Shown here piece after piece: positions 54,289-63,067 of a stretch of DNA of 64,000 nucleotides (its first letter is position 1; each line of letters starts with the position of its first letter). The notes under the pieces were generated by a model. The model did no database searches. It worked only from the letters and a program-made list of their open reading frames with translations, and was not told the DNA's origin. The stretch covers positions 18,436 to 82,435 of the forward strand of contig JAFYVH010000016.1 of NCBI GenBank assembly GCA_017549205.1. Direction: 5' to 3'. This DNA comes from Clostridia bacterium (GTDB lineage: Bacteria; Bacillota; Clostridia; UBA1381; UBA9506). Both the position numbers and the translations under genes were made by a program.

Positions 54289-55452
54289 TTACACGGTAAT
54301 AACTTCGGTGCCGGCAACGGCATCGGCCACCAGTTTTTCGATATCCAGCTTGGCTTCTGAGGCCTCAATGCGATCAAGCTTTGGCTTGGTGTTGGGATGC
54401 TTGGGTGTGAAAATGGTGCAGCAATCTTCATAGGGCAAAATGGAGGTTTCAAAAGTGCCGATTTGTCTTGCGATGGTCACAATTTCTTCTTTATCCATGC
54501 CTATAACGGGGCGGAACACAGGAATGTTTGTCACCGCATCGGTCACGCCTAACGCCTCAACTGTCTGGCTGGCCACCTGACCAATACTCTCGCCGGTTAC
54601 CAGTGCCTTGGCACCGGTTTTCACCGCAATCTCTTCAGCAATGCGCATCATTAAACGACGCATAATAATGGTCAGTTGTTCAGCAGGACAATGCTTTTTA
54701 ATGGCAAGCTGTGCCTCGGTAAAAGGGACCACATGCACATCTAAACGGGGATTATAATCAGCCAAAAGTTTTGCCAGCGTCAGCACTTTGTCTTTGGCGC
54801 GCTCGCCTGTGTAGGGATAAGAGAAAAAGTGCACGGCATTAAGCCTTACGCCACGCTTGGCAGTCATATAGCCTGCCACAGGACTATCAATACCACCGGA
54901 AAGCAGCAGAGTGGCCTTTGAGTTAGAGCCAACAGGCATGCCGCCAGCACCCTTAACCCGTCCGCAATAAACATAGGCATATTGCTCTCTCACTTCTACC
55001 ATCACGGTTTCATCGGGGTTGTTAACATCTACTGTAAGGTGGGGAAAAGCATCGTGAAGATATCCGCCAACCTCACGGCAAATTTCAGGAGAGGTCATGG
55101 GGAATTTTTTATCGGCTCTTTTGGCCTCAACCTTAAAGCTGTTGATGGCAGAAAGGGTGGGCGCCAAAACCTCTGCAGCGCCCTTTTGCATGCCTTCTAA
55201 ATCCTTGGGCAAGCAAAAAGCACGGGTCAGGGAGGTGATACCAAAGACCTTTGTGAGCCGGCGAATGATGTCATCGATGGTGTCGGGATTTTCAGGCTCA
55301 ACATAAATGGTGGCCTGGGCCCGATGCACAGTGCCCTTAAAATCTTTGGGCAGAGCGGCCTTGATATTTTTAACCAGGGCATCTTCAAAAAAAGGTCGGT
55401 TTAAACCTTTTAAAATAATTTCACCATATTTAATTAAAACAAGCTGCTTCAA
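54289..55452 (-). CDS. thiI: tRNA 4-thiouridine synthase ThiI
   Basis: The 387-residue protein has an N-terminal ferredoxin-like plus THUMP region (KYGEIILKGLNRPFFEDAL through FKVEAKRADKKFP) and a PP-loop ATPase domain, LLLSGGIDSPVAGYM (about residue 185). It moves sulfur to U8 of tRNA. There is no C-terminal rhodanese, as usual in Firmicutes. The start is TTG at 55452, since GGAGG is 7 bases upstream and family members begin here; the frame extends 68 codons upstream into the methyltransferase gene. Confidence 0.93.
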   Translation of the reverse strand: MKQLVLIKYGEIILKGLNRPFFEDALVKNIKAALPKDFKGTVHRAQATIYVEPENPDTIDDIIRRLTKVFGITSLTRAFCLPKDLEGMQKGAAEVLAPTLSAINSFKVEAKRADKKFPMTSPEICREVGGYLHDAFPHLTVDVNNPDETVMVEVREQYAYVYCGRVKGAGGMPVGSNSKATLLLSGGIDSPVAGYMTAKRGVRLNAVHFFSYPYTGERAKDKVLTLAKLLADYNPRLDVHVVPFTEAQLAIKKHCPAEQLTIIMRRLMMRIAEEIAVKTGAKALVTGESIGQVASQTVEALGVTDAVTNIPVFRPVIGMDKEEIVTIARQIGTFETSILPYEDCCTIFTPKHPNTKPKLDRIEASEAKLDIEKLVADAVAGTEVITV

Positions 55453-55465
55453 TGTTTTGCCTCCG

Positions 55466-56206
55466 TTATAATTTTTTTGCTTCATAAACAATTCGCTCTG
55501 TGGTGGAGTTTGGCGCTTTTTTGGTATAATCATCATACCGTGCCACAACAGTGAGCCCTGCTTTTGATAGAGCCTTGCAAAGCATTTCGTCAGTATAAAC
55601 CCGCTGCGTGTGCTCTTCGTCAAAGCGGTGGTAAACCCCTTCTTCCTTTTCCTCAAAAAAGGTCAGATATAAATGGCACAACTGATTTTCAGGCTCATAT
55701 TCGTTCTGCCAGACATAATAGATGGAATCAGTTTCATAGGCATAGGTTTCATTACCTAAAACATGAGTGAATTTATACTCTGAATTTACATCAAAAATCA
55801 AAACCCCATCAGGATTTAAATAGTTTGCACAAAGGGCAAAGGTCTTTGCCATTGCCTTGGGGTCGGTTACATAATTAATGCTATCCAGCACACAAACAAT
55901 GGCGTCAACCGTGCCATACAGCTCAAAGTCTTCCATGGGTTGATTTAAAAACAAAATTTTTTCAGCGCCCTTTTTTTGTCTTGCCACGGATAACATATCC
56001 TCTGAATTGTCTGCTCCCAGCATTTCATAGCCCCGGTGGGTAAGAGCCAGAGCCAGCGTACCTGTTCCGCAGGCAAGGTCTAACACAAGACCGCTGTGGA
56101 TGCCGTTTTCCCTCAGGCGCGATTGAATAAAATCGGCAATTTTTTCATAGTCAACATCAAAGGTCAACGCATCATATAAAAAGGCAAAATCCTGATAACT
56201 GCTCAT
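55466..56206 (-). CDS. Class I SAM-dependent methyltransferase
   Basis: The 246-residue protein has motif I VLDLACGTGTLALALTHRG (about residues 41-59), motif II GADNSEDML, and DAIVCVLDSINYV (motif IV region). The N-terminus YQDFAFLYDALTFDVDYEKIADF resembles the YbaJ/YqeM-like group whose substrate is usually unknown. Its ATG overlaps the rarA stop (ATGA), and thiI follows at 13 bases, so a tRNA or stress role is possible but unproven. Confidence 0.87.
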   Translation of the reverse strand: MSSYQDFAFLYDALTFDVDYEKIADFIQSRLRENGIHSGLVLDLACGTGTLALALTHRGYEMLGADNSEDMLSVARQKKGAEKILFLNQPMEDFELYGTVDAIVCVLDSINYVTDPKAMAKTFALCANYLNPDGVLIFDVNSEYKFTHVLGNETYAYETDSIYYVWQNEYEPENQLCHLYLTFFEEKEEGVYHRFDEEHTQRVYTDEMLCKALSKAGLTVVARYDDYTKKAPNSTTERIVYEAKKL

Positions 56207-57483
56207 GGTGTATCTTCCTTCTTTTGTTTTATGTGTGACCAGTATTGGCGAATGGCTTGTTCGTTTTTGTTTTCACCGCCATGGTAATATTTTTTATCTT
56301 TAATGGCGTCGGGCAAATATTGCTGTGCCACATAATGCTCGGGAAAATCGTGAGGATATTGATAGGTAAGGCCCCGTCCCAGTTTTTGAGCGCCGCTATA
56401 GTGAGCGTCTTTTAAATGAAGAGGCACCTCACCGGTGTCGCCGTTTGCCACATCCTGCATAGCGGCATCAATCGCCATAATGGTTGAATTGCTTTTTGGT
56501 GCCGTTGCCAAAAGGATGGTGGCTTCTGCCAGGGGCAAACGAGCCTCGGGCATGCCTAACTGCAAAGCGCAATCCACGCAGGATTTCACAATGGAAATCG
56601 CCTGGGGATAGGCAAGACCAATATCTTCAGCAGCGGTAACCATCAATCGACGGCAGGCAATAAGCATGTCACCGCCCACTAAAAGTCGCGCCAGATAGTG
56701 AAGAGCTGCGTCGGGGTCGCTGCCGCGCAGGGATTTTTGAAAAGCGCTGATAACATCATAATGGCTGTCACCATCTTTATCATGACGAAAGGCCTTTTTT
56801 TGTGTGCTCTGCTCAGCCAACTCAAGAGAAATTGTGAGAGCATCTTTCGATAAGGGTGCTGCCTGCACACAAAGCTCTAAAGCGTTTAAAGCCTTGCGGA
56901 CATCGCCGCCGGATGAGCCGGCAAGATGGGAAAGGGCAGCAGGGTCAACCTTTATAGCCATGCTCATTTCTTCGTCTAACAGTGAGGCGGCGCGCAGCAG
57001 CGCGGTCTCAATGTCTTGTGCTTTCACCGGCTGAAATTCAAAGACGGTACAACGGGATAAAATGGCATTATAAACATAAAAATAAGGGTTTTCTGTTGTG
57101 CTGGCAATTAAGGTGATAGACCCGTTTTCAATAAATTCCAGCAGAGATTGCTGTTGTTTTTTATTAAAATTCTGAATCTCGTCTAAATAAAGCAAAACGC
57201 CTTCGCGACTGCCGATGGAATCGAGTCCTGCGGTGATGGCTTTGATATCTGCCACAGAGGCATTGGTTGCATTTAATTTATAAAGTGTTTTTCCTGAAAG
57301 ACGGGCGGCAATATTGGCCACGGTGGTTTTGCCAGTGCCGGAGGGTCCATAAAAAATCATGTTGGGAATTGTGCCGGAGGTAATCAAGCGGTGAAGCACT
57401 TTGCCTTCTGCCAGCAAATGCTCTTGACCCACACAGTCTTCTAAGCCCACAGGACGAATTCTGTCTGCCAGTGGAGCGGCCAT
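56203..57483 (-). CDS. rarA: Replication-associated recombination protein A (RarA/MgsA)
   Basis: The 426-residue AAA+ ATPase has Walker A YGPSGTGKTT (about residue 46), Walker B LYLDEIQNFNKKQQQSLLEFIE, sensor 1 IASTTENPYF, and the C-terminal tetramerisation domain (LPLAEATILLATAPKSN...YPHDFPEHYVAQQYLPD). It acts at stalled forks with SSB. The ATG at 57483 has AAAGGATGG upstream at 8 bases, and MAAPLADRIRP is the normal beginning. The longer frame overlaps khpB and is rejected. Confidence 0.95.
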   Translation of the reverse strand: MAAPLADRIRPVGLEDCVGQEHLLAEGKVLHRLITSGTIPNMIFYGPSGTGKTTVANIAARLSGKTLYKLNATNASVADIKAITAGLDSIGSREGVLLYLDEIQNFNKKQQQSLLEFIENGSITLIASTTENPYFYVYNAILSRCTVFEFQPVKAQDIETALLRAASLLDEEMSMAIKVDPAALSHLAGSSGGDVRKALNALELCVQAAPLSKDALTISLELAEQSTQKKAFRHDKDGDSHYDVISAFQKSLRGSDPDAALHYLARLLVGGDMLIACRRLMVTAAEDIGLAYPQAISIVKSCVDCALQLGMPEARLPLAEATILLATAPKSNSTIMAIDAAMQDVANGDTGEVPLHLKDAHYSGAQKLGRGLTYQYPHDFPEHYVAQQYLPDAIKDKKYYHGGENKNEQAIRQYWSHIKQKKEDTP

Positions 57484-57589
57484 AAAATCACCCATCCTTT
57501 CTGTAAAATAAAAGCTGTCAAAAAACCGGACGGTTTTCTGACAGCCCAAACCCTCGCGGGTAATATGCGAAATTTTTAAAAATCCGGTG

Positions 57590-58213
57590 TTATTTCTTTT
57601 TAGAAGTAATAACGACCTTGCGGTATGGTTCTTCGCCAATGCTGAATGTCTCTACATCGGGGTTGCTCTGCAGAGTAGCATGGATAATTCTGCGCTCGTT
57701 GGCACTCATAGGCTCTAAAGTGATTTTATGCTTGCCGCCTACAACAGAGTTAGCCAGTTTTTCTGCCAGACGAACCAAGGTAACGCGGCGTTTTTCGCGA
57801 TAACTCTCGGTGTCTAAAATAACTTTCACATAGTCGCCATCGCCGCGGTTAACAGCCAGGCTGGTCAAATGCTCTAAAGCATTTAAGGTGTCACCATGCT
57901 TGCCGATGATAAGGCCCATGTCGTTGCCGGACAAAGTAATATTTAAAATTCTGTCAGCACGCTCGGTTTCAATGGCTACTTTCATGCCCATGCAAACAAA
58001 AACATCTTCCAAGAAATCTTTTGCACGAGCCTCGGGGTCAGCATTTGCAGTTACTTTTACAACAGCGTCTTTGCTGCCGAAACCAAAAAGACCTTTTGAA
58101 CCTTCTTCAATAACTTCTACAATAACATCATCTTCTGAAAGCCGCAAATCCGCCAAAGCTAAATCAATAGCCTCTTGCACGGTTTTTGCCGCTTTTTTAA
58201 CAACTTTACTCAT
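57590..58213 (-). CDS. khpB: RNA-binding protein KhpB (Jag/EloR)
   Basis: The 207-residue protein has a Jag-N domain (TVQEAIDLALADLRLSEDDVIVEVIEEGSKGLFGFG), a KH domain with LIIGKHGDTLNALEHL, and an R3H domain (RREV-like region SANERRIIHATLQ). KhpB with KhpA binds RNA and controls cell elongation in Firmicutes. The gene overlaps the yidC stop by 4 bases. The linker between Jag-N and KH is short. Confidence 0.95.
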   Translation of the reverse strand: MSKVVKKAAKTVQEAIDLALADLRLSEDDVIVEVIEEGSKGLFGFGSKDAVVKVTANADPEARAKDFLEDVFVCMGMKVAIETERADRILNITLSGNDMGLIIGKHGDTLNALEHLTSLAVNRGDGDYVKVILDTESYREKRRVTLVRLAEKLANSVVGGKHKITLEPMSANERRIIHATLQSNPDVETFSIGEEPYRKVVITSKKK

Positions 58214-59106
58214 TTTTTTCTCCTTTCAGCCTCGCGCTCCCTGAAGTGCTTCTGCACAGGTTCTTCTAACGGGGTTGGCGGAAAACAAATCTTCATCACA
58301 TACTGCTGTACAATTTGGACAATGTTGGATATAATCCAGTAAAAGCCCAGACCCGCCGGCAATGAAACTGAAAAAAAGACAGTCATCAGCGGGAAAAAAT
58401 AGGTCATCATCTGCATGCTACCTGCAGCACCGTCTTTGTTTGCGGTGGATTGTCCGTTCATTTTAGTGGTCAGCCACGAGGTTAAAAAGGTGGTCAAACC
58501 GGCTAAAACGGGGATGAGCAGCAGGGGAGATAACACAGATAGTGATGGGGTTTGTGACAAGTTTAAACCAAAGAATGAAAAATCAATGTACAACATATCC
58601 ACGCCCGGAAAAGCCTCAGCCAAGCCGTCGGCCAGGCGGGTCATTTCTGCGGCGATTCCAATTTGGTCTTTAACCGAAACGGTTGAACCCAAAGCGGTGA
58701 GAGCCGTGTGTATCTCTTCAATAGAGGGCAGACCATGCTTGCCAAGTTGGATAACATAGGTTAAGGGGCTGCGGATAATATTGTATAAAGCAATCAGAAC
58801 GGGGAACTGAATCAAAAGGGGCAGGCAACCGCTCATAGGGTTGATGTCGTTACTTTGATACAGCTTCATCGTTTCCTGATTCAGCTTTTCTTTATCATAC
58901 TGATATTTTTTTTGCAATTCCTGCAACTTAGGCTGAATAGCCTGCATTTTAGACATAGATTTTTGCTGCTTAATTGTCAGGGGCAGCAAAATAGCCTTGG
59001 TAATTAGGGTAAATAAAACCAGTGTCCAGCCATAATTCTGGAGAAACATGTAAATGTAGCGGAATAAATATCCCAAAGGAATATTGATAATATCAAAAAT
59101 ACCCAA
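58210..59106 (-). CDS. yidC: Membrane protein insertase YidC/Oxa1 (SpoIIIJ-like)
   Basis: The 298-residue protein has an N-terminal helix, then the Oxa1 core: LFTLITKAILLPLTIKQQKSM, the cytoplasmic coiled coil and GCLPLLIQFPVLIALYNI, and further helices; it ends with a charged tail (HFREREAERRKK). It inserts membrane proteins with or without SecYEG. There is no large periplasmic domain, as in Gram-positives. It begins with TTG at 59106, with GGAGG 7 bases upstream. Confidence 0.95.
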   Translation of the reverse strand: MGIFDIINIPLGYLFRYIYMFLQNYGWTLVLFTLITKAILLPLTIKQQKSMSKMQAIQPKLQELQKKYQYDKEKLNQETMKLYQSNDINPMSGCLPLLIQFPVLIALYNIIRSPLTYVIQLGKHGLPSIEEIHTALTALGSTVSVKDQIGIAAEMTRLADGLAEAFPGVDMLYIDFSFFGLNLSQTPSLSVLSPLLLIPVLAGLTTFLTSWLTTKMNGQSTANKDGAAGSMQMMTYFFPLMTVFFSVSLPAGLGFYWIISNIVQIVQQYVMKICFPPTPLEEPVQKHFREREAERRKK

Positions 59107-59190
59107 AATTTTGCCTCCTTTGTTGGCAACAGAGTCCCGAATGGACCGTAGAATCAGTTTCGGCAGACAGCTTGCAAAAGCGGTTTTGCT

Positions 59191-59400
59191 TTATTCCACA
59201 GGGTCATAGCCGCCCTTGTGAAAGGGGTGGCATTTTAAAATGCGGCAAAAAGCAAGCCACGAACCACGCAGAGCACCTTTTTTGGTGATAGCCTCTATGG
59301 CATACTGCGAGCAAGTGGGATAAAACCGACAGCTTGGTTTTTTTAGCAGCGAAATATACCGCTGATACAAATGAATCAGAAAAATTAGAAATCGTTTCAT
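59191..59400 (-). CDS. yidD: Membrane protein insertion efficiency factor YidD
   Basis: The 69-residue protein has the family core [27 protein letters not shown] and ends [13 protein letters not shown]. It aids YidC insertion. The ATG at 59400 has GGAAG 7 bases upstream; another ATG 6 bases earlier is too close to that site. Confidence 0.95.
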   Translation of the reverse strand: MKRFLIFLIHLYQRYISLLKKPSCRFYPTCSQYAIEAITKKGALRGSWLAFCRILKCHPFHKGGYDPVE

Positions 59401-59438
59401 ATGCAAGCTTCCGTTTTTTACCGAATGTGTTAATGTTA

Positions 59439-59837
59439 TCAGTTTTGCTGTGTTGTGGGGCCTGGCTGTGTCTTTGCCTCCGACACTATAGTGGGGCGGT
59501 TTTTAAACAGACGAGCACCGGCCAGCATTTTTTGCATGGCGTTCATGGTTTCGGCCAGGGAATCGGCAACGAGGGCGCCTTCTTTTGCGGCAAAAATCAA
59601 ATCGTAGCCACACAAAAGCTCGGCCTCAAGCAGACGATAGCTTTCCTTAACCAATCGACGAATTCGGTTGCGCTTCACAGCACCGGCCAGTTTTTTACCG
59701 GCTTTAATGCCCAGCCGGTTTTGGTCAGTGCCATTGGGCAGGTAATACAAAGTATAATTTTTGTGGTATGACCGTTTTCCCTTGCGATATACCTGCAAGA
59801 ACAATTCGTTTCTGTTTAAACTGATGGTTTGCTTCAT
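59439..59837 (-). CDS. rnpA: Ribonuclease P protein component
   Basis: The 132-residue basic protein has [16 protein letters not shown], the RNR motif [16 protein letters not shown] (residues about 53-68) and a [12 protein letters not shown] region. It assists RNase P RNA in 5' maturation of tRNA. A tail of 20 residues ([17 protein letters not shown]) is longer than usual. The start is the ATG at 59837 after CAGGTG. Confidence 0.93.
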   Translation of the reverse strand: MKQTISLNRNELFLQVYRKGKRSYHKNYTLYYLPNGTDQNRLGIKAGKKLAGAVKRNRIRRLVKESYRLLEAELLCGYDLIFAAKEGALVADSLAETMNAMQKMLAGARLFKNRPTIVSEAKTQPGPTTQQN

Positions 59838-59874
59838 ATGCGACACCTGCGGTCCCAGGGAATTATGAAATAAA

Positions 59875-59903
59875 GTCGCTAAAAGCGCGGGGCTCTCAGC
59901 GAC
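59875..59903 (-). terminator. Stem-loop between rpmH and rnpA, possible attenuator
   Basis: GTCGCT pairs with AGCGAC around a GC-rich loop, followed on the minus strand by TTTATTT. It may reduce read-through from the very active rpmH gene to rnpA. Confidence 0.4.
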
Positions 59904-59915
59904 TGAGTTTCACAA

Positions 59916-60050
59916 CTATGCAGACAGAACCTTTCTGCCTTTAAGTCTTCTTCTGGCTAATACCTTTCTGCCGGAACGCGAACTCATTCTGTTTCTGAAG
60001 CCGTGATCTTTTTTACGTTTTCTGTTGTTAGGCTGATATGTTCTAAGCAA
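59916..60050 (-). CDS. rpmH: 50S ribosomal protein L34
   Basis: A 44-residue highly basic protein: [17 protein letters not shown], then [26 protein letters not shown], the canonical bL34. The start codon is TTG at 60050; AGGAGG lies 8 bases upstream, and no ATG is available in frame before the conserved sequence. It is the first gene of the cluster through khpB, which sits beside the replication origin in many bacteria. Confidence 0.97.
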   Translation of the reverse strand: MLRTYQPNNRKRKKDHGFRNRMSSRSGRKVLARRRLKGRKVLSA

Positions 60051-60094
60051 ATGTTCCACCTCCTATATGCATACCACTTCTCATATACCATATC

Positions 60095-60123
60095 ATTATA
60101 TCTTGTAAAATGAAACTTGTCAA
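60095..60123 (-). promoter_or_regulatory. Consensus promoter of the rpmH operon
   Basis: On the minus strand a perfect -35 TTGACA and a perfect -10 TATAAT have a 17-base spacer, 45 bases before rpmH. A DnaA-box match TTATACACA (60130-60138, minus) lies just upstream of the -35. Confidence 0.85.
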
Positions 60124-60143
60124 TACTTTTGTGTATAAAAAAG

Positions 60144-60172
60144 TTGTATTTTTTATCAGACTGTGATAAAAT
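60144..60172 (+). promoter_or_regulatory. Probable promoter of the zinc-ribbon membrane protein gene
   Basis: A -35 TTGTAT and a -10 TAAAAT have a 17-base spacer, divergent from the rpmH promoter. Confidence 0.55.
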
Positions 60173-60218
60173 AGATAACGACAAAATGAAAATTTAATTG
60201 ATTCAGGAGGCGGGCAAC

Positions 60219-62051
60219 ATGCAAATTGATTTATATTGTCCTGTGGAAAATCAGGGTGTTGTTGTGAAAACCAATTCTAAAACGGGAGAGCCTTATGCTC
60301 TTTTTAAATTCTTTAATCTGAGCAATCGGGTGGTTGAGGCGGTTGCGTTTACAATGCGGGTCTACGATGCTTATGGTGTTGAGCTGGGCAAGATGCGAGT
60401 GGACATTAGTGACCTCTCCGGCCAACCAAAAGATTTTTTTGCAACGGCTAAAGCTGTATCTCTTGCACAGTGGGAAGAAGCAAAGCACATCACTACGGAG
60501 TTTTTAGAGGTTCACTTTGCCGAGGGGGACCCCTACATAAAAGAAAAAGACCCTGTAGAAATCACGGTGACAGAGCCTGATTATGAAGAAAAGCTGCGTC
60601 TTATGACAGCCTGTGGCGAAGATGCTTGCTGCTATGCTAAAGACGAAGGAACCCATTGGATTTGCGTTTGCGGTCGGCCTAACCTTGACGGTGTGGACCG
60701 TTGTGTGCGCTGCGAACGGGAAAAGATAGATGTGATGCGCCGGTTTGGCTCTCGTGATGCTTTAAACAAAACCATAGCAGAGCAGGAAGAGGCACAGCGT
60801 CTGGCAGAAGAGGCAGAAAAACAGGCACAAGAAGAAGCTTGCCGCGTTAAAAAGCAACGAATTAAAAAACGGGTTATCAGTGGCTTGATTGGCCTTGGTG
60901 CGCTGCTTGTTTTGTGCGGTTTGCTGTATTTAGGTTATATTGGCGTTATGAACCTTTTAGGCAGCAGAGCCGCTAAAAATGGCGATGCACTGACAGCATA
61001 TGTGCGCTTTGCAGCAGCGGGTAATGACAGTAAAATTGCAACAATTTCTGAAGAAGTAAAGGGTAACACTAGCGCGAACCTGTTGCAATCAGGCATCTTG
61101 GCAGCTGACGAAGAAAACATTTATTATATCAACCCCATGTGTGCTATTTATAAAGAGAGCAAGGCAACCGGAGAAAAGTCACGCCTTGGTGATGCAGAGG
61201 GTATATTCTTAAATGTGTCAGACGGCTGGGTTTATTATCTTGACATTGTAACCGGTCAGGAAATTCATCGCATCAGCACCGATGGCGCCACCAAAGAGGT
61301 TGTATATAATTGCGGGGAAGATGCGATCATCGGCAATTTAGCCTTGGTGGGCAACGACCTTTATTTTGCTGTGCAGGAAATCCGTGATGATATGACACCG
61401 GAGCTGCAGGAACAAATCGCACAGCAGGGCGGTGATATGTATCAATATCGGTTATACAACCTGACCATCGGCAAGGAAAAGGCAAAACGCGTGTCAGAAT
61501 ATGACATCAATCAGTTTATATATTATAAAGGAAGAATCTATTTCTTGGAAATGTCAGAAAACGCACTGTTTAGCATGGACCGTAACGGTGGCGATTTGAA
61601 AAAACTGGTCAGTGGCCCCATTTATGGCTTTAATCTGCATCGCGACACCCTTTATTATGTGGATGGAACAGTTGATGAAACAACCGGTCAGCCTAAGCTG
61701 CCTTTAATCGCAGCTGAAATGGACGGCACCTATCGTGATGCTGTGGTGGATGACAAAATGGTTATGATTTTTGGCCTTGATGGTGACACCATGACCTATT
61801 TAGCCTACGAAGATGACAACTTTGTTTTGTATCAAGAGGCCGGGGAAGAGGATATCTTCCTGGCAGAAGGCTGTCAGCTCTATAATCAGATTAACGGCTA
61901 TACCGCATACCTTAACATGAATGGACAACTGATGAAAACCACCCATGATAAGAGTGGTTTTGAAGAAGTTGCCATGGAGTTAGAGTTGCCGACAGATGCG
62001 ATAAGTGAAGAACTGGCTATTGAAACCGAAGGCGACCTTATTGAAGAATAA
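60219..62051 (+). CDS. Modular membrane protein: N-terminal globular domain, zinc ribbon, TM helix, DUF5050-like propeller
   Basis: The 610-residue protein begins with about 130 residues of beta-rich sequence (FKFFNLSNRVVEAVAFTMRVYDAYG), then a Cys-rich finger WICVCGRPNLDGVDRCVRCERE (about residues 148-169), an Ala/Glu coiled coil (QEEAQRLAEEAEKQAQEE), a basic stop (KKQRIKKR) and one membrane helix (residues about 222-247). The C-terminal 350 residues repeat short strands such as NIYYINPMCAIYKESKA, GWVYYLDIV, NDLYFAVQE, GRIYFLEMS and DTLYYVDG, the pattern of DUF5050 beta-propellers. By charge, the finger is inside and the propeller outside. It may report an outside signal; the function is unknown. 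AGGAGG precedes the ATG. Confidence 0.85.
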   Translation: MQIDLYCPVENQGVVVKTNSKTGEPYALFKFFNLSNRVVEAVAFTMRVYDAYGVELGKMRVDISDLSGQPKDFFATAKAVSLAQWEEAKHITTEFLEVHFAEGDPYIKEKDPVEITVTEPDYEEKLRLMTACGEDACCYAKDEGTHWICVCGRPNLDGVDRCVRCEREKIDVMRRFGSRDALNKTIAEQEEAQRLAEEAEKQAQEEACRVKKQRIKKRVISGLIGLGALLVLCGLLYLGYIGVMNLLGSRAAKNGDALTAYVRFAAAGNDSKIATISEEVKGNTSANLLQSGILAADEENIYYINPMCAIYKESKATGEKSRLGDAEGIFLNVSDGWVYYLDIVTGQEIHRISTDGATKEVVYNCGEDAIIGNLALVGNDLYFAVQEIRDDMTPELQEQIAQQGGDMYQYRLYNLTIGKEKAKRVSEYDINQFIYYKGRIYFLEMSENALFSMDRNGGDLKKLVSGPIYGFNLHRDTLYYVDGTVDETTGQPKLPLIAAEMDGTYRDAVVDDKMVMIFGLDGDTMTYLAYEDDNFVLYQEAGEEDIFLAEGCQLYNQINGYTAYLNMNGQLMKTTHDKSGFEEVAMELELPTDAISEELAIETEGDLIEE

Positions 62052-62163
62052 AAGGAAAAATTTGAGTTTCTGTGTATAGTCCTTTTAAAAAGGGGGAAAC
62101 TGATAGTAACCTCACATTATACATGACTGTACTGTAGCCCTCTTTCAATCAGGAAAAACCTTA

Positions 62164-62200
62164 AAAGCCCTGCTCTGCACATTGTGCAGAGCAGGGCTTT
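62164..62200. terminator. Bidirectional terminator between convergent genes
   Basis: A perfect 17-bp inverted repeat with loop ATT (arms 62164-62180 and 62184-62200, core GCCCTGCTCTGCAC) has A/T runs outside. Confidence 0.85.
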
Positions 62201-62242
62201 GTTGTAGGCAAACAGTCTGAAAGCACTTATTTGCTTATCATT

Positions 62243-62851
62243 TTATTCTCTTATAAACATCTGTGTCCAGTAATTTCCGTCGGCTACATAACCAACACCA
62301 ATCTTTGTATATGAGGCGTTTAAAATGTTTGCACGATGTCCTGCGGAATTCATCCATGCGTCCACAACGGCTTGCGGTGTTCTTTGACCTTTGGCAATGT
62401 TCTCTGCCGCAGCTCTGTAGGAGATGCCGAATTTTTTAATCATATCAAAGGGGGAGCCATAGACGGGACTGGTATGCGAAAAATAGTTGTTATCTTTCAT
62501 GTCCTGGGATTTGTATCTTGCCACGCGGCTCAATTCCCAGTCGACAGCAAGAGCCTTTAAGCCGTTTTTGGCTCTGACCTCATTCACCAGCCTAATGACC
62601 TCATTTTCGTAGCTTGTGACCGTGGAATCGGTTTTCGGAATGTTTAAAATTTGCCCGGGATAAATCAAGTCAGGGTTTGCAATGTGCGGATTTGCATTTT
62701 TGATTTCGCTTAAACCCACCTCATATTTAACGGCAATTTTCCACATGCTGTCACCTGATACAACCTTATGGGTTACCATCGATGTGGCATAACCGGGAAA
62801 TGCTGATATCATTTGCAATGCAGCAATGAGTGCAATTAATGTTCTTTTCAT
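62243..62851 (-). CDS. Secreted LysM-CAP (SCP/YkwD-like) protein
   Basis: The 202-residue protein has a signal peptide (residues 1-22), one LysM domain (VTHKVVSGDSMWKIAVKYE...LIYPGQILNIP, about 25-70) that binds glycan or peptidoglycan, and a CAP domain (YENEVIRLVNEVRAKNGLKAL...YFSHTSP...AENIAKGQ...GHRANILNASYTKIGVGY). The layout matches the YkwD/SafA-like proteins of spore-formers, whose function is poorly known. GGAGG lies 8 bases before the ATG at 62851. The frame runs on 36 codons upstream over the promoter. Confidence 0.93.
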   Translation of the reverse strand: MKRTLIALIAALQMISAFPGYATSMVTHKVVSGDSMWKIAVKYEVGLSEIKNANPHIANPDLIYPGQILNIPKTDSTVTSYENEVIRLVNEVRAKNGLKALAVDWELSRVARYKSQDMKDNNYFSHTSPVYGSPFDMIKKFGISYRAAAENIAKGQRTPQAVVDAWMNSAGHRANILNASYTKIGVGYVADGNYWTQMFIRE

Positions 62852-62896
62852 TTTGGGTCCTCCAATCGTATATATTTCGTATATCCAATTGTATAT

Positions 62897-62925
62897 ATAA
62901 TAATATATGGTTTGCATAATATCAA
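62897..62925 (-). promoter_or_regulatory. Probable promoter of the LysM-CAP gene
   Basis: On the minus strand a -35 TTGATA and a -10 TATTAT have a 17-base spacer in very AT-rich DNA. Confidence 0.5.
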
Positions 62926-62984
62926 ATGTAATATATGGAAGACACAGCAAATAGTGCAATTAATAGAGAAGAGATTAGAGCAGA

Positions 62985-63021
62985 AAAAACCATCAATCTT
63001 GATACAAGATTGATGGTTTTT
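62985..63021. terminator. Terminator of the YgjV-like gene
   Basis: A perfect 17-bp hairpin with a 3-base loop (core CCATCAATCTTG/CAAGATTGATGG) has A/T runs on both sides. It lies 47 bases past the stop of the minus-strand gene. Confidence 0.85.
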
Positions 63022-63067
63022 AGCAAGGCAAATGATTCAAATATAATTGATTTTTAGCGTAAAGCTC

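Noticed and set aside
55453..55656. 68-codon N-terminal extension of thiI
   Set aside because: It overlaps the methyltransferase gene and its low-complexity translation has no family match, while a TTG with a good ribosome site lies at the expected start.
57484..57639. 52-codon N-terminal extension of rarA
   Set aside because: It overlaps khpB, has no homology to the family, and the internal ATG has a proper ribosome site.
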